DNA of 64,000 nucleotides, from assembly GCA_036785325.1 (NCBI GenBank), contig JAXIVH010000033.1:2991623-3055622 (forward strand). Reading direction: 5' to 3'. The notes beneath the pieces are model-generated. The model was not told where the DNA came from. It made no database searches and was given only the letters and a program-made list of their open reading frames with translations. Shown one piece after another: positions 15,101 to 27,309 of this stretch; the stretch's first letter is position 1, and every line of letters begins with the position of its first letter. The DNA is from Urophycis tenuis (taxonomy: Eukaryota; Chordata; Actinopteri; Gadiformes; Phycidae). The position numbers and the translations under genes were made by a program.

Positions 15101-17325
15101 ATCAGACCACTGCCACCTCCGCCACCATCCCCACTAATGCCTCCCCAATATGGGGAACCGGATTCCAACAGATCCTTGTGTACACACACTAAAGTGATGT
15201 GTTCTGTGGGCTTTGGCAGCTCGTTCAGCACACATCCTGTATGACAGCCGACGTGGAAGTCCGCTGCCGAGATAGACGCAGACGCTAGATAAGCTGGCTT
15301 TAGATTTGGGTCGGTTGTGTGTGATGTAAACCTTACTGCCTCAGGGTTCAGGGCTGGACTTCACCTTCCCTGTTTAGCTTGTTTCTGTTTGGTCATTTAG
15401 AAGACACTTTTATCAAAAGCATGTCTTATGTTTGTTTGGATACGTAATTGCTCAAGGGGTATGGACATGGGGTTGGAACCCTGCACTGAACCTTATCGAT
15501 TGTTAACTACGTAATTATCAATATTTTCATAAAATATAAGAGAATTACTACAAATGAAACAAACAGAAGGGGAATAGATTCTTGGGAGGGGGGGACTGTA
15601 AGCACATCTTGAAAGGCAAGCTAGCCTTCAGTTCTTCTGATCTCTGGGGCTGCTGAGGAGGTGCAGGAGGTCCTGGGAGACTGGTTCACATGGAGAGCGG
15701 ATGTATGGATACCCTGAGGCCTGTCTTTGATATACTGTCTGCAGCGAGGCGGACTCCTCGCGATGTTTTAGAGGGAGAATCAAAGAGCTTTAGAAGGAAA
15801 ACAGTCGGTGTCTTTAAGGGAACGTCTAGTGTTGGACTCTTGGTGTTCTGTGCTTCAGACGACTTCCAAGCGTGGTTTACAAAACATCTGAAATCAATCC
15901 CCTTTTTTGTATGTCTCTATTTAATTAAGATATTTCCAAGAAAACACCTTTATTTCATTTACGACGGTAACCGTTTGCTCCTTCGCAATGGGAGGACGGA
16001 GTCAGCAATTCCTCACCGCTTTTAAAGGCGTTCAGTTTGCTCACACAACACAACAGGTTTTACGTTTGCGCTCACAAGGCAGATTAACAGCACGTTAAAA
16101 CGCCACTCAGTATTTTAACAATAAAAAAACACGACTATTGCAAATCTAAGAGGAAATGACTCAGAGTTTAGTTTCACACAAAGGCATTTCCTGAATGTTG
16201 ATGATTACCAATTTAAAACTGAGCAAGGAGTGTGTTGGAATCACGCCTTCCCCTTAGGTCTTGGGGAGAATTGGTTGTAATGAAAATTGATTCTCATTCA
16301 TTCTAATAGTTAACTCTATTTTTTTGAGTGGGGCATCTCAAGAGAAAGTTGTCCAGCTACTAATGGGTTGTTGGTTCTATGACATTATAGTGGGGTCAGG
16401 ACAGTCTAGTGGGGGTTCGACCCCCAGCTGAAAAGTTCTGGGTTTGATTCCTAAAGTTTCCTCAGTCCAACCATGAGCGAGATGGGTCTGAACTCATGAC
16501 AACCGCGTTAGAAAACCTGTGTGGTCCCAGTACGGTTCCCCTCGTCTCACCTCTGTTCCTCCCGTCCCCTCCAGGCTGGTGAAGGACGCCCCCTGGGACG
16601 AGGTGCCCGTGGCCCACTCTCTGACCGGCTTCGCCACGGCGTACGACTTCCTGTTTGAATTCCTGAGCAAGGCCCAGCAGGAGCACTTCCTGCGTGTGAT
16701 CGGGAACGCCACGCGCCTCATGTATGAGAAGTCGTATGTGCGCGGATGGGGCTTCCAGTACCTCCACAACCACCAGCCCACCAACTGTGTGGCCCTGCTG
16801 ACTGGCAGCCTGGTCTACATGACCCAAGGTACCCAGACCCCCGCGTGCAGCCCGGCCCTTATTGGAACAGCGCTGACATCAAAGTACATTGTTTTAGAAA
16901 GAAATCTGGTCCTAATACATGAGCAAATATATGAGCAAATATACCATAAATAACATGAAAGTAAATTATTCCCTTTAATCTTAATTCCGATCTTTAGTGA
17001 ATTGGTCAAGTCAACCTCAAGATGTTTTTAGTCCAGTATTTGTAAAAAAAAAAAAAAAGAAATATGGTGTTACATGAAATATCAAAGAAGTTTGGGCGAG
17101 GGGGGAACGAGGGGACAATGGGCGACGCCTCCATCTGAAACATCAGCCCAGGCTTGTCCTCCGCTGAGCCTCCACGCTGCGACTGCCTTTCTCAGACCCG
17201 CGCTCTCCTGTGCCGGGTCTCCAGACCGCGGCTAGCATTTCCTGCTCATTGAAAACGTTTAGCATCTTTTGTGGCCGACGTGTGTGTGTGTGTGTGTGTG
17301 TGTGTACGTGTGTATGTGTGTCTGT

Positions 17326-17362
<37 letters not shown>

Positions 17363-17383
17363 TGTGTGTCTGTGTGTGTGTGT

Positions 17384-17420
<37 letters not shown>

Positions 17421-17573
17421 TGTGTGTGTGCGTGTCTGTGTGTGTGTGTGTACGTGTGTGTGTGTGTGTGTGTGTATGTGTGTGTGTGTGTATGTGTGTG
17501 TACGTGTGTGTGTGTGTACGTGTGTATGTGTGTGTGTGTGTGTGTGTACGTGTGTGTGTGTACGTGTGGGTGT

Positions 17574-17618
<45 letters not shown>

Positions 17619-17627
17619 TGTGTATGT

Positions 17628-17659
<32 letters not shown>

Positions 17660-17681
17660 CTGTGTGTCTGTGTGTGTGTGT

Positions 17682-17722
<41 letters not shown>

Positions 17723-17755
17723 TGTGTGTGTGCGTGTCTGTGTGTTTGTGTGTAC

Positions 17756-17786
<31 letters not shown>

Positions 17787-17984
17787 TGTGTGTGTATGTG
17801 TGTGTACGTGTGTGTGTGTGTACGTGTGTATGTGTGTGTGTGTACGTGTGTGTGTGTACGTGTGGGTGTGTGTATGTGTGTGTGTGTGCGTGTACGTGTG
17901 TGTGTGTGTGTGTACGTGTGTGTGTGTGTGTGTGTGTGTGGGTACGTGTACGTGTGTGTGTGTGTACGTGTGTATGTGTGTGTG

Positions 17985-18015
<31 letters not shown>

Positions 18016-18061
18016 ACGTGTGTATGTGTGCGTGTACGTGTGTGTGTGTGTGTACGTGTAC

Positions 18062-18092
<31 letters not shown>

Positions 18093-20652
18093 TGTACGTG
18101 TGTGTGTGTGTGTGTTGGTGTTGTGCAGACAAAAGGCTGTCGGACCGCTGAGGCCCTCTCTCTCCCCTCCACTCGGCCGGCCGCCGGGATTTGATTCCTT
18201 GCACAAAAGATGCAGTCTTTATGGGACTTGGATGATGGTCTGCCTGGGCAGACTGTGGTCGCTGACCAAACCTTTGAGGGCTTTTTTTCCTTTCTTCTTG
18301 CAGCGAAGGAAAGAAAGAGTGCGAACAACAAAGAAATAGTCCAAGCAGGTTCAAAAGGCGATGCGAAAGAGAAGTCAACTCAGAGAGTCAAGTTGGATTT
18401 TAAACGTGTTTGTCGTTTCTTTCCTTCCATCCACGGAAAGCAGCTCTGCTGCCGGGCGGTACGTGGGCTCCCCGGGGGAAAATGGGTTTCACTTGGCCAG
18501 CGCTTGGTGCTTTCTGGCGAATAATCTAATTTGTTTGCAGTGAACTTTCTTATGAGCAGACACTGGAATTACTGGATGATGTCGGAGGTTTTTATGGTTG
18601 TCAAAATATCATGAAAGTCTGGCAACACCTCATTCCTTACCTCAGCCTGAACTCCAGAGAGGAACGCGGTGCGGTTCTCGTCTACTGTTTGCTGTGGTGC
18701 TGGTCCTCCTCAGGCTGTTCCACCCGGGGGCTCTGGCTCGCCTTGCTGCGTACGTCTACAGTTTATGACACCATGACAGTGCTGGCTAATATTATCCTGT
18801 AATGATATCTGAGATGGAAACTCTCATCCAATCAGCGCCGGAGCGTCTGTGTAAACACTGGCTTCCTTTCGGAGCTCATCCGCTCCTTCTGGGCCCATTC
18901 TTCTCCATCACAGTTCCTCCTGCATGCGTGTGACGCTGTGTGGCTGGCCGTGTGTGCCACGCGCGCCTCAGCTCCTGTTGACGCAGCGCTGGCCACGTGG
19001 AGGCTGACCGCATCTCCACCGCCAGAACAGCAAGAGGTTGAGGGCAGAGATCAGAGCGGGAGCCCTCTGATGCAGGTGTCTGCACACCTGGGCCTCAGTG
19101 CAGATCTGGGCTTCAGTGCACATCTGGGCCTCGGAGCCAGATGTTTCACCTGACAGGGTACCCATAGTCCACCTGGGGGAGGGGGGATGACCTCTAGTTT
19201 GCCACCAGTAGAGCAACAGTATTCCGTGTTGGCCGGAAATCTTGGCGCATTGATTAATATGAATAATATCAATGTAAACGTTTATCAGTGATGATTAGAT
19301 TAGATTAGATTAGATTAGATTCAACTTTATTGTCATTGTGCAGAGTACAAGTACAGGGACAACGAAATACAGTTGGCGTTCTAACCAGAAGTGCAAATGA
19401 GCGATTAAGGTGCAGGTTGAAATGCAGAAATGCAGAATAAGGTGCAAATCGATGCACCTTAATAAGGTGCAAATAGATCACGAATGTGTTGACTTTGATA
19501 GTCGATGCAATATGTGTGCAAGTGAGAATAGATTGATTCATCGATCGATTGATTGATTGATTCTCTTCTCAGTGACCACGTTGTGACTTGTCAGATTTAG
19601 TTTCCAAATAGCTCAAGATTTGGTTCGGTCAACGATCCTCCAGAACCCTGACGACAATGCTGGAATGGATCTGTCCTTTCTAGGGCTCACCCTCACCCTC
19701 ACCCTCACCCTCACCTGCCACTTCATTGGCAATGTCTTCAGCCGCATGGCGGTTATCCGCTAGCTGTCGGGCTAACTAGCCAGATCATTCCTCAGCAGCA
19801 TGGCGGTTATCTGCTAGCTATCGGGCTAACTAGCCCCATCATTAGGCTGCAGAAGACCACGGCATCTTGTAGCATTTGTTGTTGATTTTATTGTGGGTTT
19901 TCCCGCAGACCGGGTCCTGGGAAACCAGCGGTAGCAGAGAACCAGTGGGGAGCCGAGAAAATTGCAGTCAGACCCTGAAAATACTGTGTGTGTGTGTGTG
20001 TGTCTGTGCGTGCGTGTGCGTGCGTGCATGTGTGTGTGTGTGTGTCAAAAGAAAAGCATTTCTAAAGCAGCTTTTCAACATCATTTTGTTTCGAAGTTTT
20101 CAAAGGATAGTTTTTCTAAAAGACGGATGTCTTTGGATAGACTTGTCCTCCTAAAGGACAGGACAACACCAGTCTGTAGCGTCTCCGCGGTGAGACGCAA
20201 GCCATGCGCCGCGCCTGCCAGAGAGAGCTGCTGTTTGGGTTAAATGTGGTCTTTGTGTGCCTGGAGTTTGTGTTTAGTGGCAAATACCTAGCGACTGCTG
20301 TCCCCTGCCTCCCCCCCCCCCCCCCCCCACCGCCACCAGCAGGGCCCTGGCCCCTCGGCCCCCCAGGTGAAGCAGCCCCTGTAGGGCTGCAGCCATGTAA
20401 AGCCATAGACTGTGTAAACCACCAGGGCCGCTCCTCAAAGACCTGTGGCTGTGGGCAGCCATTATGTGGTCGCCGGGTTCCCATAGTAAACTCTGTGTGT
20501 GCCATCCGGTGTGTGTGCATGCGTGTGTTCAGTGTGTGTGTGCATGCGTGTGTGTTCAGTGTGTGTGTGCATGCGTGTGTGTTCAGTGTGTGTGTATGGG
20601 TGTTCAGTGTGTGTTTGTAGTGTGTGCGTGTATGTACAATGTGTGTCTGTGT

Positions 20653-20708
<56 letters not shown>

Positions 20709-23700
20709 CTGTGTCCTCATGCATCATATTTTCCTAGCAGGCCTGAGCACACATCTGTCCTCCAAACAGAAAGGCTTGTTTTTTGGAGGGGCGAACCATG
20801 TTTTTTGAGACAGCTTTTATTACGACTATAAATTGTTAATAAACATTTGAAAACGATATTAAAGGAAAAGTTTTCCAATTTTTCATAATGAACGGAAATC
20901 ATAAATCACACCGAAGCTTTGGAAGATTTCGCTCCTGCTAGCTTGGATAGCTAACGGTTCATGGCGCTGTGGACTTGTACTGAATAAGAACAAAGTGCTT
21001 CTCCTCTCTACTCCTTCTCCTCTCTCCTTGTCTCCTCCCTCCCCCCTCCTTCCCTGCTCCTCCCTCAGGCTACCTCCAGGAGGCGTACGTGTGGGCGAAG
21101 CAGGCGCTGTCCATCATGGAGAAGTCCATGGTGCTGCTGCAGGAGGTGACGGACGGCTCCGTGTACGAGGGTGTAGCCTACGGGACGTACACCACCCGCT
21201 CCCTGTTTCAGTACCTCCACCTGGCCCAGAGGCACTTCTCCATCGGGCACTTCCAACACCCCTGGCTGCTCAGACACTACGCCTTCATGTACCGCACCAT
21301 CCTCCCAGGTAGGCCTTCTGGCTTTGACGGTTCTACGGCTCTGACCTAGAAACCTCAGGCTCTGAGAATGTTGTCAAACATCTGGCAGGTTACTCCAGAC
21401 GTGTGGTTGAATACCTGGTCCTGATTGGTCTAACGCTCCGAGGGTCTGCGTTGTGTTTCTATCAGGGGCTCCTCTGCCCTTAACAACATCAACACCGCTG
21501 TTGTTGTTTCACTGTTAACAACAACAGGGAAATACAACTACCAACCAGATGTTTCCTTGGCGACGCGTAATACTCCATAAACCACGCCTGGGCGTCCCGT
21601 GATTGTAAAATAATGTAATCATGTAAACAGCCAAGGTGCGTTACTTTAACGGGACCCCCGTGGTGCCTTCTGCCTGGCTTCATGCCCACCCTTGATGACT
21701 CGTGCTGTTGATGCGATGGCAGCGCGGTTTGTGCGTGGAGTCTGTAGAGGTGTAGCTGAGGACGGGCCGGCCTGTGCTCAGTGAGTCAGCGTTTGTCTCG
21801 CTGTGACTGGGCGGCGCCGGGCCTGCTGACCGAGACCCGGGGCTGTGGACCGCACAGGAGGAGCTCTCCTGTGGTCCAGAGCAGGAGGAGGCTCGTGTCA
21901 GAGAAGCTCTTCAGTTATGCCTCAGGGAGCTGAGAAGACTCTGGCTGTGTTCGAAATGTTCACTCGTTCACTCACTCACTCATTCACTATATAGTGTTTG
22001 CTATATAGGGGAGCTATGTAGGGGGCTACTAGGGGACAAGTGAGCATGGCGATTATTAATTTCGGACACTCGGGATGACGTTCGGTTGCCATGACAATGC
22101 CGCAAGCTTGCGCTCGAGACGCTCAAGTCGCTCGAGACGCACAAACATGGCAGTTGAAATTGAAAGAATGGTCTATCTGAGCAATGAACTTATGTATCTT
22201 CAGTTACAATTTGGCATATTATGTAACACCTATTCGTTACTCAAACGCCGAAGGCGAGCGCTGTACTTGTGCTTAAGCGATGGAAAAAAAAAACGCGTGT
22301 ATTAACGCTATCAGCTGATCGCGACGAAGCGTGTTTGTCAGAGTGATAGAGAAACAAGGCGGGCCAAGGGGATGATATTAAGTTTTAATTTGATGATGAG
22401 GTGCTGAAGGACTCTTTCAGAAGGAGCGCGAGCCTTCCACAGTGCACGTAACATGAAAAAACACCACCATTGCGTTGATGAATGAATCTATTTATTAATT
22501 AATTTATCTGAGGTGCCGGAACGCCGTTCCGGCTCACTTTAACCCCTAACGTCAACAAAACTGATGCCGTTGGTTCCACGGGACTTGATTTATTTACCAT
22601 GCAACGGCATAACAAACCTGAACAATAAAATACGGCATTTGTATACGACGTTGCCGTCCATCAAAGCGACTGATGAGTTTACTCTTCTTCTTGACTTCCG
22701 CGGGATAGCTCGCAGTGCATGAAGGTCTAGATGTATTGCCGTAGTGTACAGTGTTTGTACCCTACATTTAGGCATGTCACGCGACGAATTTGTAGGGAAC
22801 GAAAGTAGTGAACGAACATTTCAGTTGAATTTCGAACACCACTACAAAATGGCTGATTCACTATATAGTGCACTATATAGTGAACGAGTGAACATTTCGA
22901 ACACAGCATCTGACTCAGGTTGAGGAGAAGGGCGGGAGGTGTTTCCTAGACTGGTAGGTCTGGTGTTCCCTAGACTCTGGTAGGTCTGGTGTTCCCTAGA
23001 CTCTGGTAGGTCTGGTGTTCCCTAGACTATGATAGGTCTGGTGTTCCCTAGACTCTGGTAGGTCTGGTGTTCCCTAGACTCTGGTAGGTCTGGTGTTCCC
23101 TAGACTATGATAGGTCTGGTGTTCCCTAGACTCTGGTAGGTCTGGTGTTCCCTAGACTCTGGTAGGTCTGGTGTTCCCTAGACTCTGGTAGGTCTGGTGT
23201 TCCCTAGACTATGATAGGTATGGTGTTCCCTAGACTCTGGTAGGTCTGGTGTTCCCTAGACTATGATAGGTCTGGTGTTCCCTAGACTATGATAGGTCTG
23301 GTGTTCCCTAGACTCTGGTAGGTCTGGTGTTCCCTAGACTCTAGTAGGTCTGGTGTTCCCTAGACTATGATAGGTCTGGTGTTCCTTAGACTCTGGTAGG
23401 TCTGGTGTTCCCTAGACTATGATAGGTCTGGTGTTCCTTAGACTCTGGTAGGTCTGGTGTTCCCTAGACTCTGGTAGGTCTGGTGTTCCCTAGACTCTGG
23501 TAGGTCTGGTGTTCCCTAGACTATGATAGGTCTGGTGTTCCTTAGACTCTGGTAGGTCTGGTGTTCCCTAGACTCTGGTAGGTCTGGTGTTCCCTAGACT
23601 CTGGTAGGTCTGGTGTTCCCTAGACTCTGGTAGGTCTGGTGTTCCATAGACTCTGATAGGTCTGGTGTCCCCTAGACTCTGGTAGGTCTGGTGTTCCCTA

Positions 23701-23910
23701 GACTCTGGTAGGTCTGGTGTTCCCTAGACTCTGGTAGGTCTGGTGTCCCCTAGACTCTGGTAAGTCTCATGTTTCCTAGACCACAGTGAACAGTTTCTCT
23801 ATTGTGTCTGGACTGAGAAAGAGGTTCTGATTTCTGGAAGCCACCAGGTGGACCCAGACCCACAATGACATCTTTCTGCCTCCAGACAGGAACTGAAGTC
23901 AGCATTATCA

Positions 23911-23983
<73 letters not shown>

Positions 23984-26723
23984 TGTAGGAGAAGGAGAAG
24001 GATGAAGGAGAGAAAGACACAATCAACCAACCATATAACCATATGTTATTTTGAAACTGATCAAATGTTAATGGAAATAAGCAACAGGAACAGTCTGAAG
24101 TTGACACGGACAAGGAACCAGAAAAACAGATGAATTCCCATCCCATGTGTGTCCCATCCATGTGCTGAACTGACTCAGCGTACACGTTGTCAACAGACCA
24201 CAAAGACAGGGCTTGGCTGTGTGTGCTGTTGAGAGAACTGTGTATTAGTACTGGTTACTCTTTGTACAGATAACTCTAAACCATGGAAGGATAGGGTGTA
24301 ACCCCTGCCTGTTCCTCAGTGGCCTGTGTCTCCTGTCTAATACCTTCCTGCTCCCCAGTGTCTCTGTATTCACTGTAAGCCGCTTCGTATAAAAGCAACA
24401 TGTGTTCTGCCTGCTGTTGCTACTGTCTGTCCTCATCGTGTTCCTCACAGTTGATGCCGGGGTTAGCAGCTACTGCACCTTGTTCTCTGCCGTACTCGTA
24501 CGTCACTGTGACACCCCTTGCTCCGTCGAGTCTTTGTTTCCAAGGAGAGCATCATGTCCCTGATGTTGCTGTGGTTAGAAGCCTGTCCTCCGCGTGGCTA
24601 ACGATGCGTACTGCGGACCCCTCCCGTGTGCTCCCCCCTCCCCCCTCAGGCTTCCAGAGGACGGTGGCCATCGCGGACTCCAACTACAACTGGTTCTACG
24701 GGCCAGAGAGCCAGCTGGTGTTCCTGGACCGCTATGTGATGCGCAACGGCAGCGGCAACTGGCTGGCGGAGCAGATCTACCAGAACCGGGTCACCGCAGG
24801 GCCCGGCATGCGGGGGAAGGGGCAGCGCTGGTGCACCCTGCACACGGAGTTCATCTGGTGAGAGAGGGAGCCTCTGACGTCAGAGTGTTCCGGTGTTTCC
24901 GCTGTGCGGAGGTTCTGACCGTCCGTCCCGACGTGTTGTTGACCCTCTCTTGTTTCCTGGTGACCCGCAGGTACGACGCCAGCCTGAAGGCCACGGCCCC
25001 CTCGGACTTCGGCACGCCCGCGCTGCACCACTTCGAGGACTGGGGCGTGGTCACCTACGGCAGCGCCCTCAGCGCCGACACCAACCACTCCTTCCTGTCC
25101 TTCAAGGCGGGCAAGCTGGGCGGCCGCGCCATCTTCGACATCGTCCACGGCAACAAGTACAAGGAGTGGGTGAAGGGCTGGAGGAACTTCAACGCGGGCC
25201 ACGAGCATCCCGACCAGAACACCTTCACCTTCGCCCCCAACGGCGTGCCCTTCATCACGGAGGCGCTGTACGGGCCCAAGTACACCCTGCTGAACAACGC
25301 CGTGCTGTTCGGCCCGGCCGACGGCCCCAGCTGCTTCCGGCCCTGGGCGGGCCAGGTGACGGAGGCGTGCGACTCCAAGTGGCTGCGCTACAAGGATGGC
25401 GAGGCGGCCGACGCCCAGGGCGGCGTGGAGGCGGCGATGCTCAGGCAGGGCCTGGTGTTCATCCGCGGGGAGGCCCGCTCGGCCTATAGCCCCCGGCTGA
25501 AGCTCCGGAGCTTCCAGAGGAACCTGCTGCTCCTGCACCCCCAGCTGCTGGTGGTGGTGGACCACATCGAGCTGGACCCCGATAGCCCCACGCGGGCCAT
25601 GAGCGCCTTCTTCCACAACACGGACGCGCCGTTCCAGGCGGCCCAGGTGGACGGGGTGCACGGGGCGTCCATCACGCACGGCGCCGACCGCTACCAGATG
25701 TTCTGGATGGACGACACGGGGTTCAGCGACAAGGGGCTGCTGGGGTACTGGGGGTACCCGCGGGGGTACCCCTACAATGGCTCCAACTACGTCAACGTGA
25801 CCATGCCGCTGAGGTCCCCCCGCACCCGGGTGGCCTACGTCTTCTTCGGCCCAGGCGTGGAGCTGAAGAGCTTCGGCCTGCGGGGGGACGCGGAGCGCGT
25901 GGACCTGTACCTGTCCACCCGGGAGCACAGCTACACGGTGTACCTGCTGACCGCCCAGGTCACCAGCAAGCCGCTGTTCGCCATGGTGCTGGTGGACCAG
26001 AAGAAGGTGGTGTTTGAGAAGACGGCGCCCGCGGGGGACGACTCGCCGAGGGAGGTGGAGGAGTACGTCAACGTGGTGGAGGACAACCTCCAGCACGCCA
26101 TGCCCGTCTTCCAGCAGATGGAGAGACACATTCTGGGCCGGGTGCTCAACTCCGCCAGCTTCCGCAAGACTGCCGAGCGCCTCCTGCAGTTCTCGGACAA
26201 GAAGCGGACGGAGGAGGTCATCGAGAAGATGTTCACCATGTCCAAGAAGCAGGGCAAGGGCAAGGGCGGGAAGAGCAACATGGCGGACAAGCTCTCGGAG
26301 AGCCTGCCGGACATCTTCTCGCAGGTGGAGCTGAGCGAGCGGACGGAGCGCCAGAGGAGCCCGCGCCGCGCCTCCGAGGACGCGGAGGAGGGCGACGGGG
26401 ACTCGCGGGCCTTCATCGAGTACGCCGACAACCGGAGAAACCGGAAGGACGCCTTCGTGAAGGGCCGCAAGTACAAGGAGGTGTACGTGGCGGCCGCGTC
26501 CGCAGCGGGGGGCCCGGCGCCGCCGGCCACCGCCGCCGCGTCCTACATCAGACTGTTCCTGGTGGTGAACATCGCAGCGTTCTTCCTCCTGCTGGCTGTG
26601 ATGCACCTCTGGCTGCCAAAGCCGCGCAGCCGGCGCACCCAGAGGTGCTTCTACGGCCTGCTGCTGTTGGACAGCTTCATCCTGCTGGGCCTCTACTCCT
26701 CCTGCTCCCACTCGCAGTGCTGA
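12144..26723 (+). CDS. dse: Dermatan sulfate epimerase (DS-epimerase 1)
   Basis: This enzyme of the ER/Golgi converts D-glucuronate to L-iduronate in chondroitin to make dermatan sulfate. Five coding exons, 12144-12574, 16575-16828, 21069-21308, 24650-24857 and 24971-26723, have AG/GT borders and compatible phases and sum to 2886 nt (961 aa; human 958). An N-terminal signal/anchor (VFFLSLLWPLWPLLAAAAAA, about residues 11-30) comes first. The residues reported as catalytic in human DSE (His205, Tyr261, His450) fall in LHNHQPTNC (exon 3), GVAYGTYTTRS (exon 4) and FNAGHEHPDQN (exon 6), all intact here near 210, 266 and 455. A Lys/Glu-rich linker and two C-terminal membrane segments precede the end SSCSHSQC. 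The ATG at 12144 gives MGTYTRGAP, like the human start. The last exon is very GC3-rich, which creates long false antisense ORFs. Introns hold large tandem arrays and a TIR element, none at exon borders. Confidence 0.98.
12630..12960 (+). repeat. tRNA-SINE-like fragment and short tandem repeats in dse intron
   Basis: ACCGGGTTTGATGCCTGG then cctacctgtaggcgcctgtg resembles the SINE fragment at 6275. It is followed by several diverged copies of a tagcatagaaccctgtccat unit at about 12775-12915. Confidence 0.5.
13770..14935. repeat. 32-bp minisatellite, about 36 copies, dse intron
   Basis: The unit reads cctagctaaataacacagtg followed by aacttagtaggg. Variants with aacgttgtgaacgtggtaggg recur at several places (for example 14260, 14420, 14485, 14900), showing higher-order duplication of unit blocks. 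It lies mid-intron, away from exon borders. Confidence 0.95.
16390..16475 (+). repeat. tRNA-SINE-like remnant
   Basis: GGGGTTCGACCCCC and GGGTTTGATTCCT, both B-box-like, lie close together just before dse coding exon 2. They are probably remnants of the same SINE type seen at 6275 and 12650. Confidence 0.35.
17279..18116. repeat. 840-bp imperfect (TG)n array with internal duplication
   Basis: TG repeats are interrupted by TACG, TATG, TCTG and GGTACG variants. Ordered interruption patterns recur about 300 bp apart: CGTGTCTGTG at 17431 and 17733, and TACGTGTGGG at 17561 and 17857. The first roughly 300 bp are therefore duplicated. The Cys-Val and His-Thr ORFs through this block are repeat artefacts. 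Confidence 0.97.
19290..19545 (+). mobile_element. Retroelement 3' tail with (ATTAG)n
   Basis: A (GATTA)n run at 19292-19320 joins TCAACTTTATTGTCATTGTG, then a sequence with CAACGAAATACAG and two short duplications of aaggtgcaaat. This looks like the 3' end of a teleost LINE or SINE with its microsatellite tail; the family is not resolved. (TGAT)n follows at 19545. Confidence 0.5.
19985..20710. repeat. Short TG, GCATGCG and compound (TG)n(AG)n repeats, poly-C
   Basis: (TG)n lies at 19987-20045, a C run at about 20312-20328, and a minisatellite-like gtgtgtgcatgcgtgtgttca unit at 20510-20600. A compound (TG)n(AG)n spans 20655-20708. All lie in the dse intron before coding exon 3. Confidence 0.85.
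21944..22907. mobile_element. 964-bp TIR DNA transposon (non-autonomous) in dse intron
   Basis: The ends GCTGTGTTCGAAATGTTCAC at 21944 and its exact inverse at 22888-22907 form terminal inverted repeats that continue as TCGTTCACT. Subterminal CACTATATAGTG palindromes occur near both ends (21985-22010 and 22859-22882). No transposase ORF is recognisable. The target-site duplication is unclear, so the superfamily (hAT-like or other) stays open. Confidence 0.8.
22942..23765. repeat. 26-bp minisatellite, about 32 copies, dse intron
   Basis: The unit is gactctggtaggtctggtgt followed by tcccta. A common variant has gactatgatagg. The array is homogeneous. A (TG)n run follows at 23916-23982. Confidence 0.95.
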
Positions 26724-27309
26724 GGGTGCTAGGGGACGGAGGGGGACACTGAGATGGGTGTGAAGGCTTTCTGATCATCGTGTTTCTTAAGACTTTTTTT
26801 CCCCATCATGCATCAGGACTGGTTATGTTGAGGTATTGGATTGGAGGTGGCTACAATTTGGGGTTTAACATGTGCTGATGTCATTAGCCTGTGACAGTCA
26901 CATGACCTGTGTGTATTGTGATCCCAGAATGGTTGACATGGCGCCAAAGCTTTCTGATGATGTATCTGGTGTTTTTTCCCATGATGCATCAGGGTAGTGT
27001 TACGTGAGACAGGGTTACAGATCTGGTTTAGGTACAGGTTTAGTGTCATCAAGTCAGGATGTAGGATGGAGTGGGGGGGAAGCAGTGCATCGTGGGAAAA
27101 CGCCCAGGACAAAATGTGTCAGGTTTGAAGAAACGCACCCCTCTCAGCGCCGTCTCCAGGGAAATGAGAACAGGATTCCAAGAGGAAGGGGTGACCTCAC
27201 CAGCGGAGGCCAGTCCGGCGGTCTGAGACACTGTATGCTTCTGTGGAGCTGCACCACTGAGTGGGAATGTGTGGGACATTTCTCATGTCACAGGGCCAAT
27301 TTGTTGTCA

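Noticed and set aside
17143..18378. Long Cys-Val and His-Thr ORFs
   Set aside because: They are translations of the (TG)n array in several frames at once, which is not coding behaviour.
24777..26711. 644-codon ORF on the minus strand opposite the last dse exon
   Set aside because: It mirrors the dse exon exactly. High GC at third positions removes antisense stops. The translation has no family resemblance, whereas the plus frame is clearly DSE.
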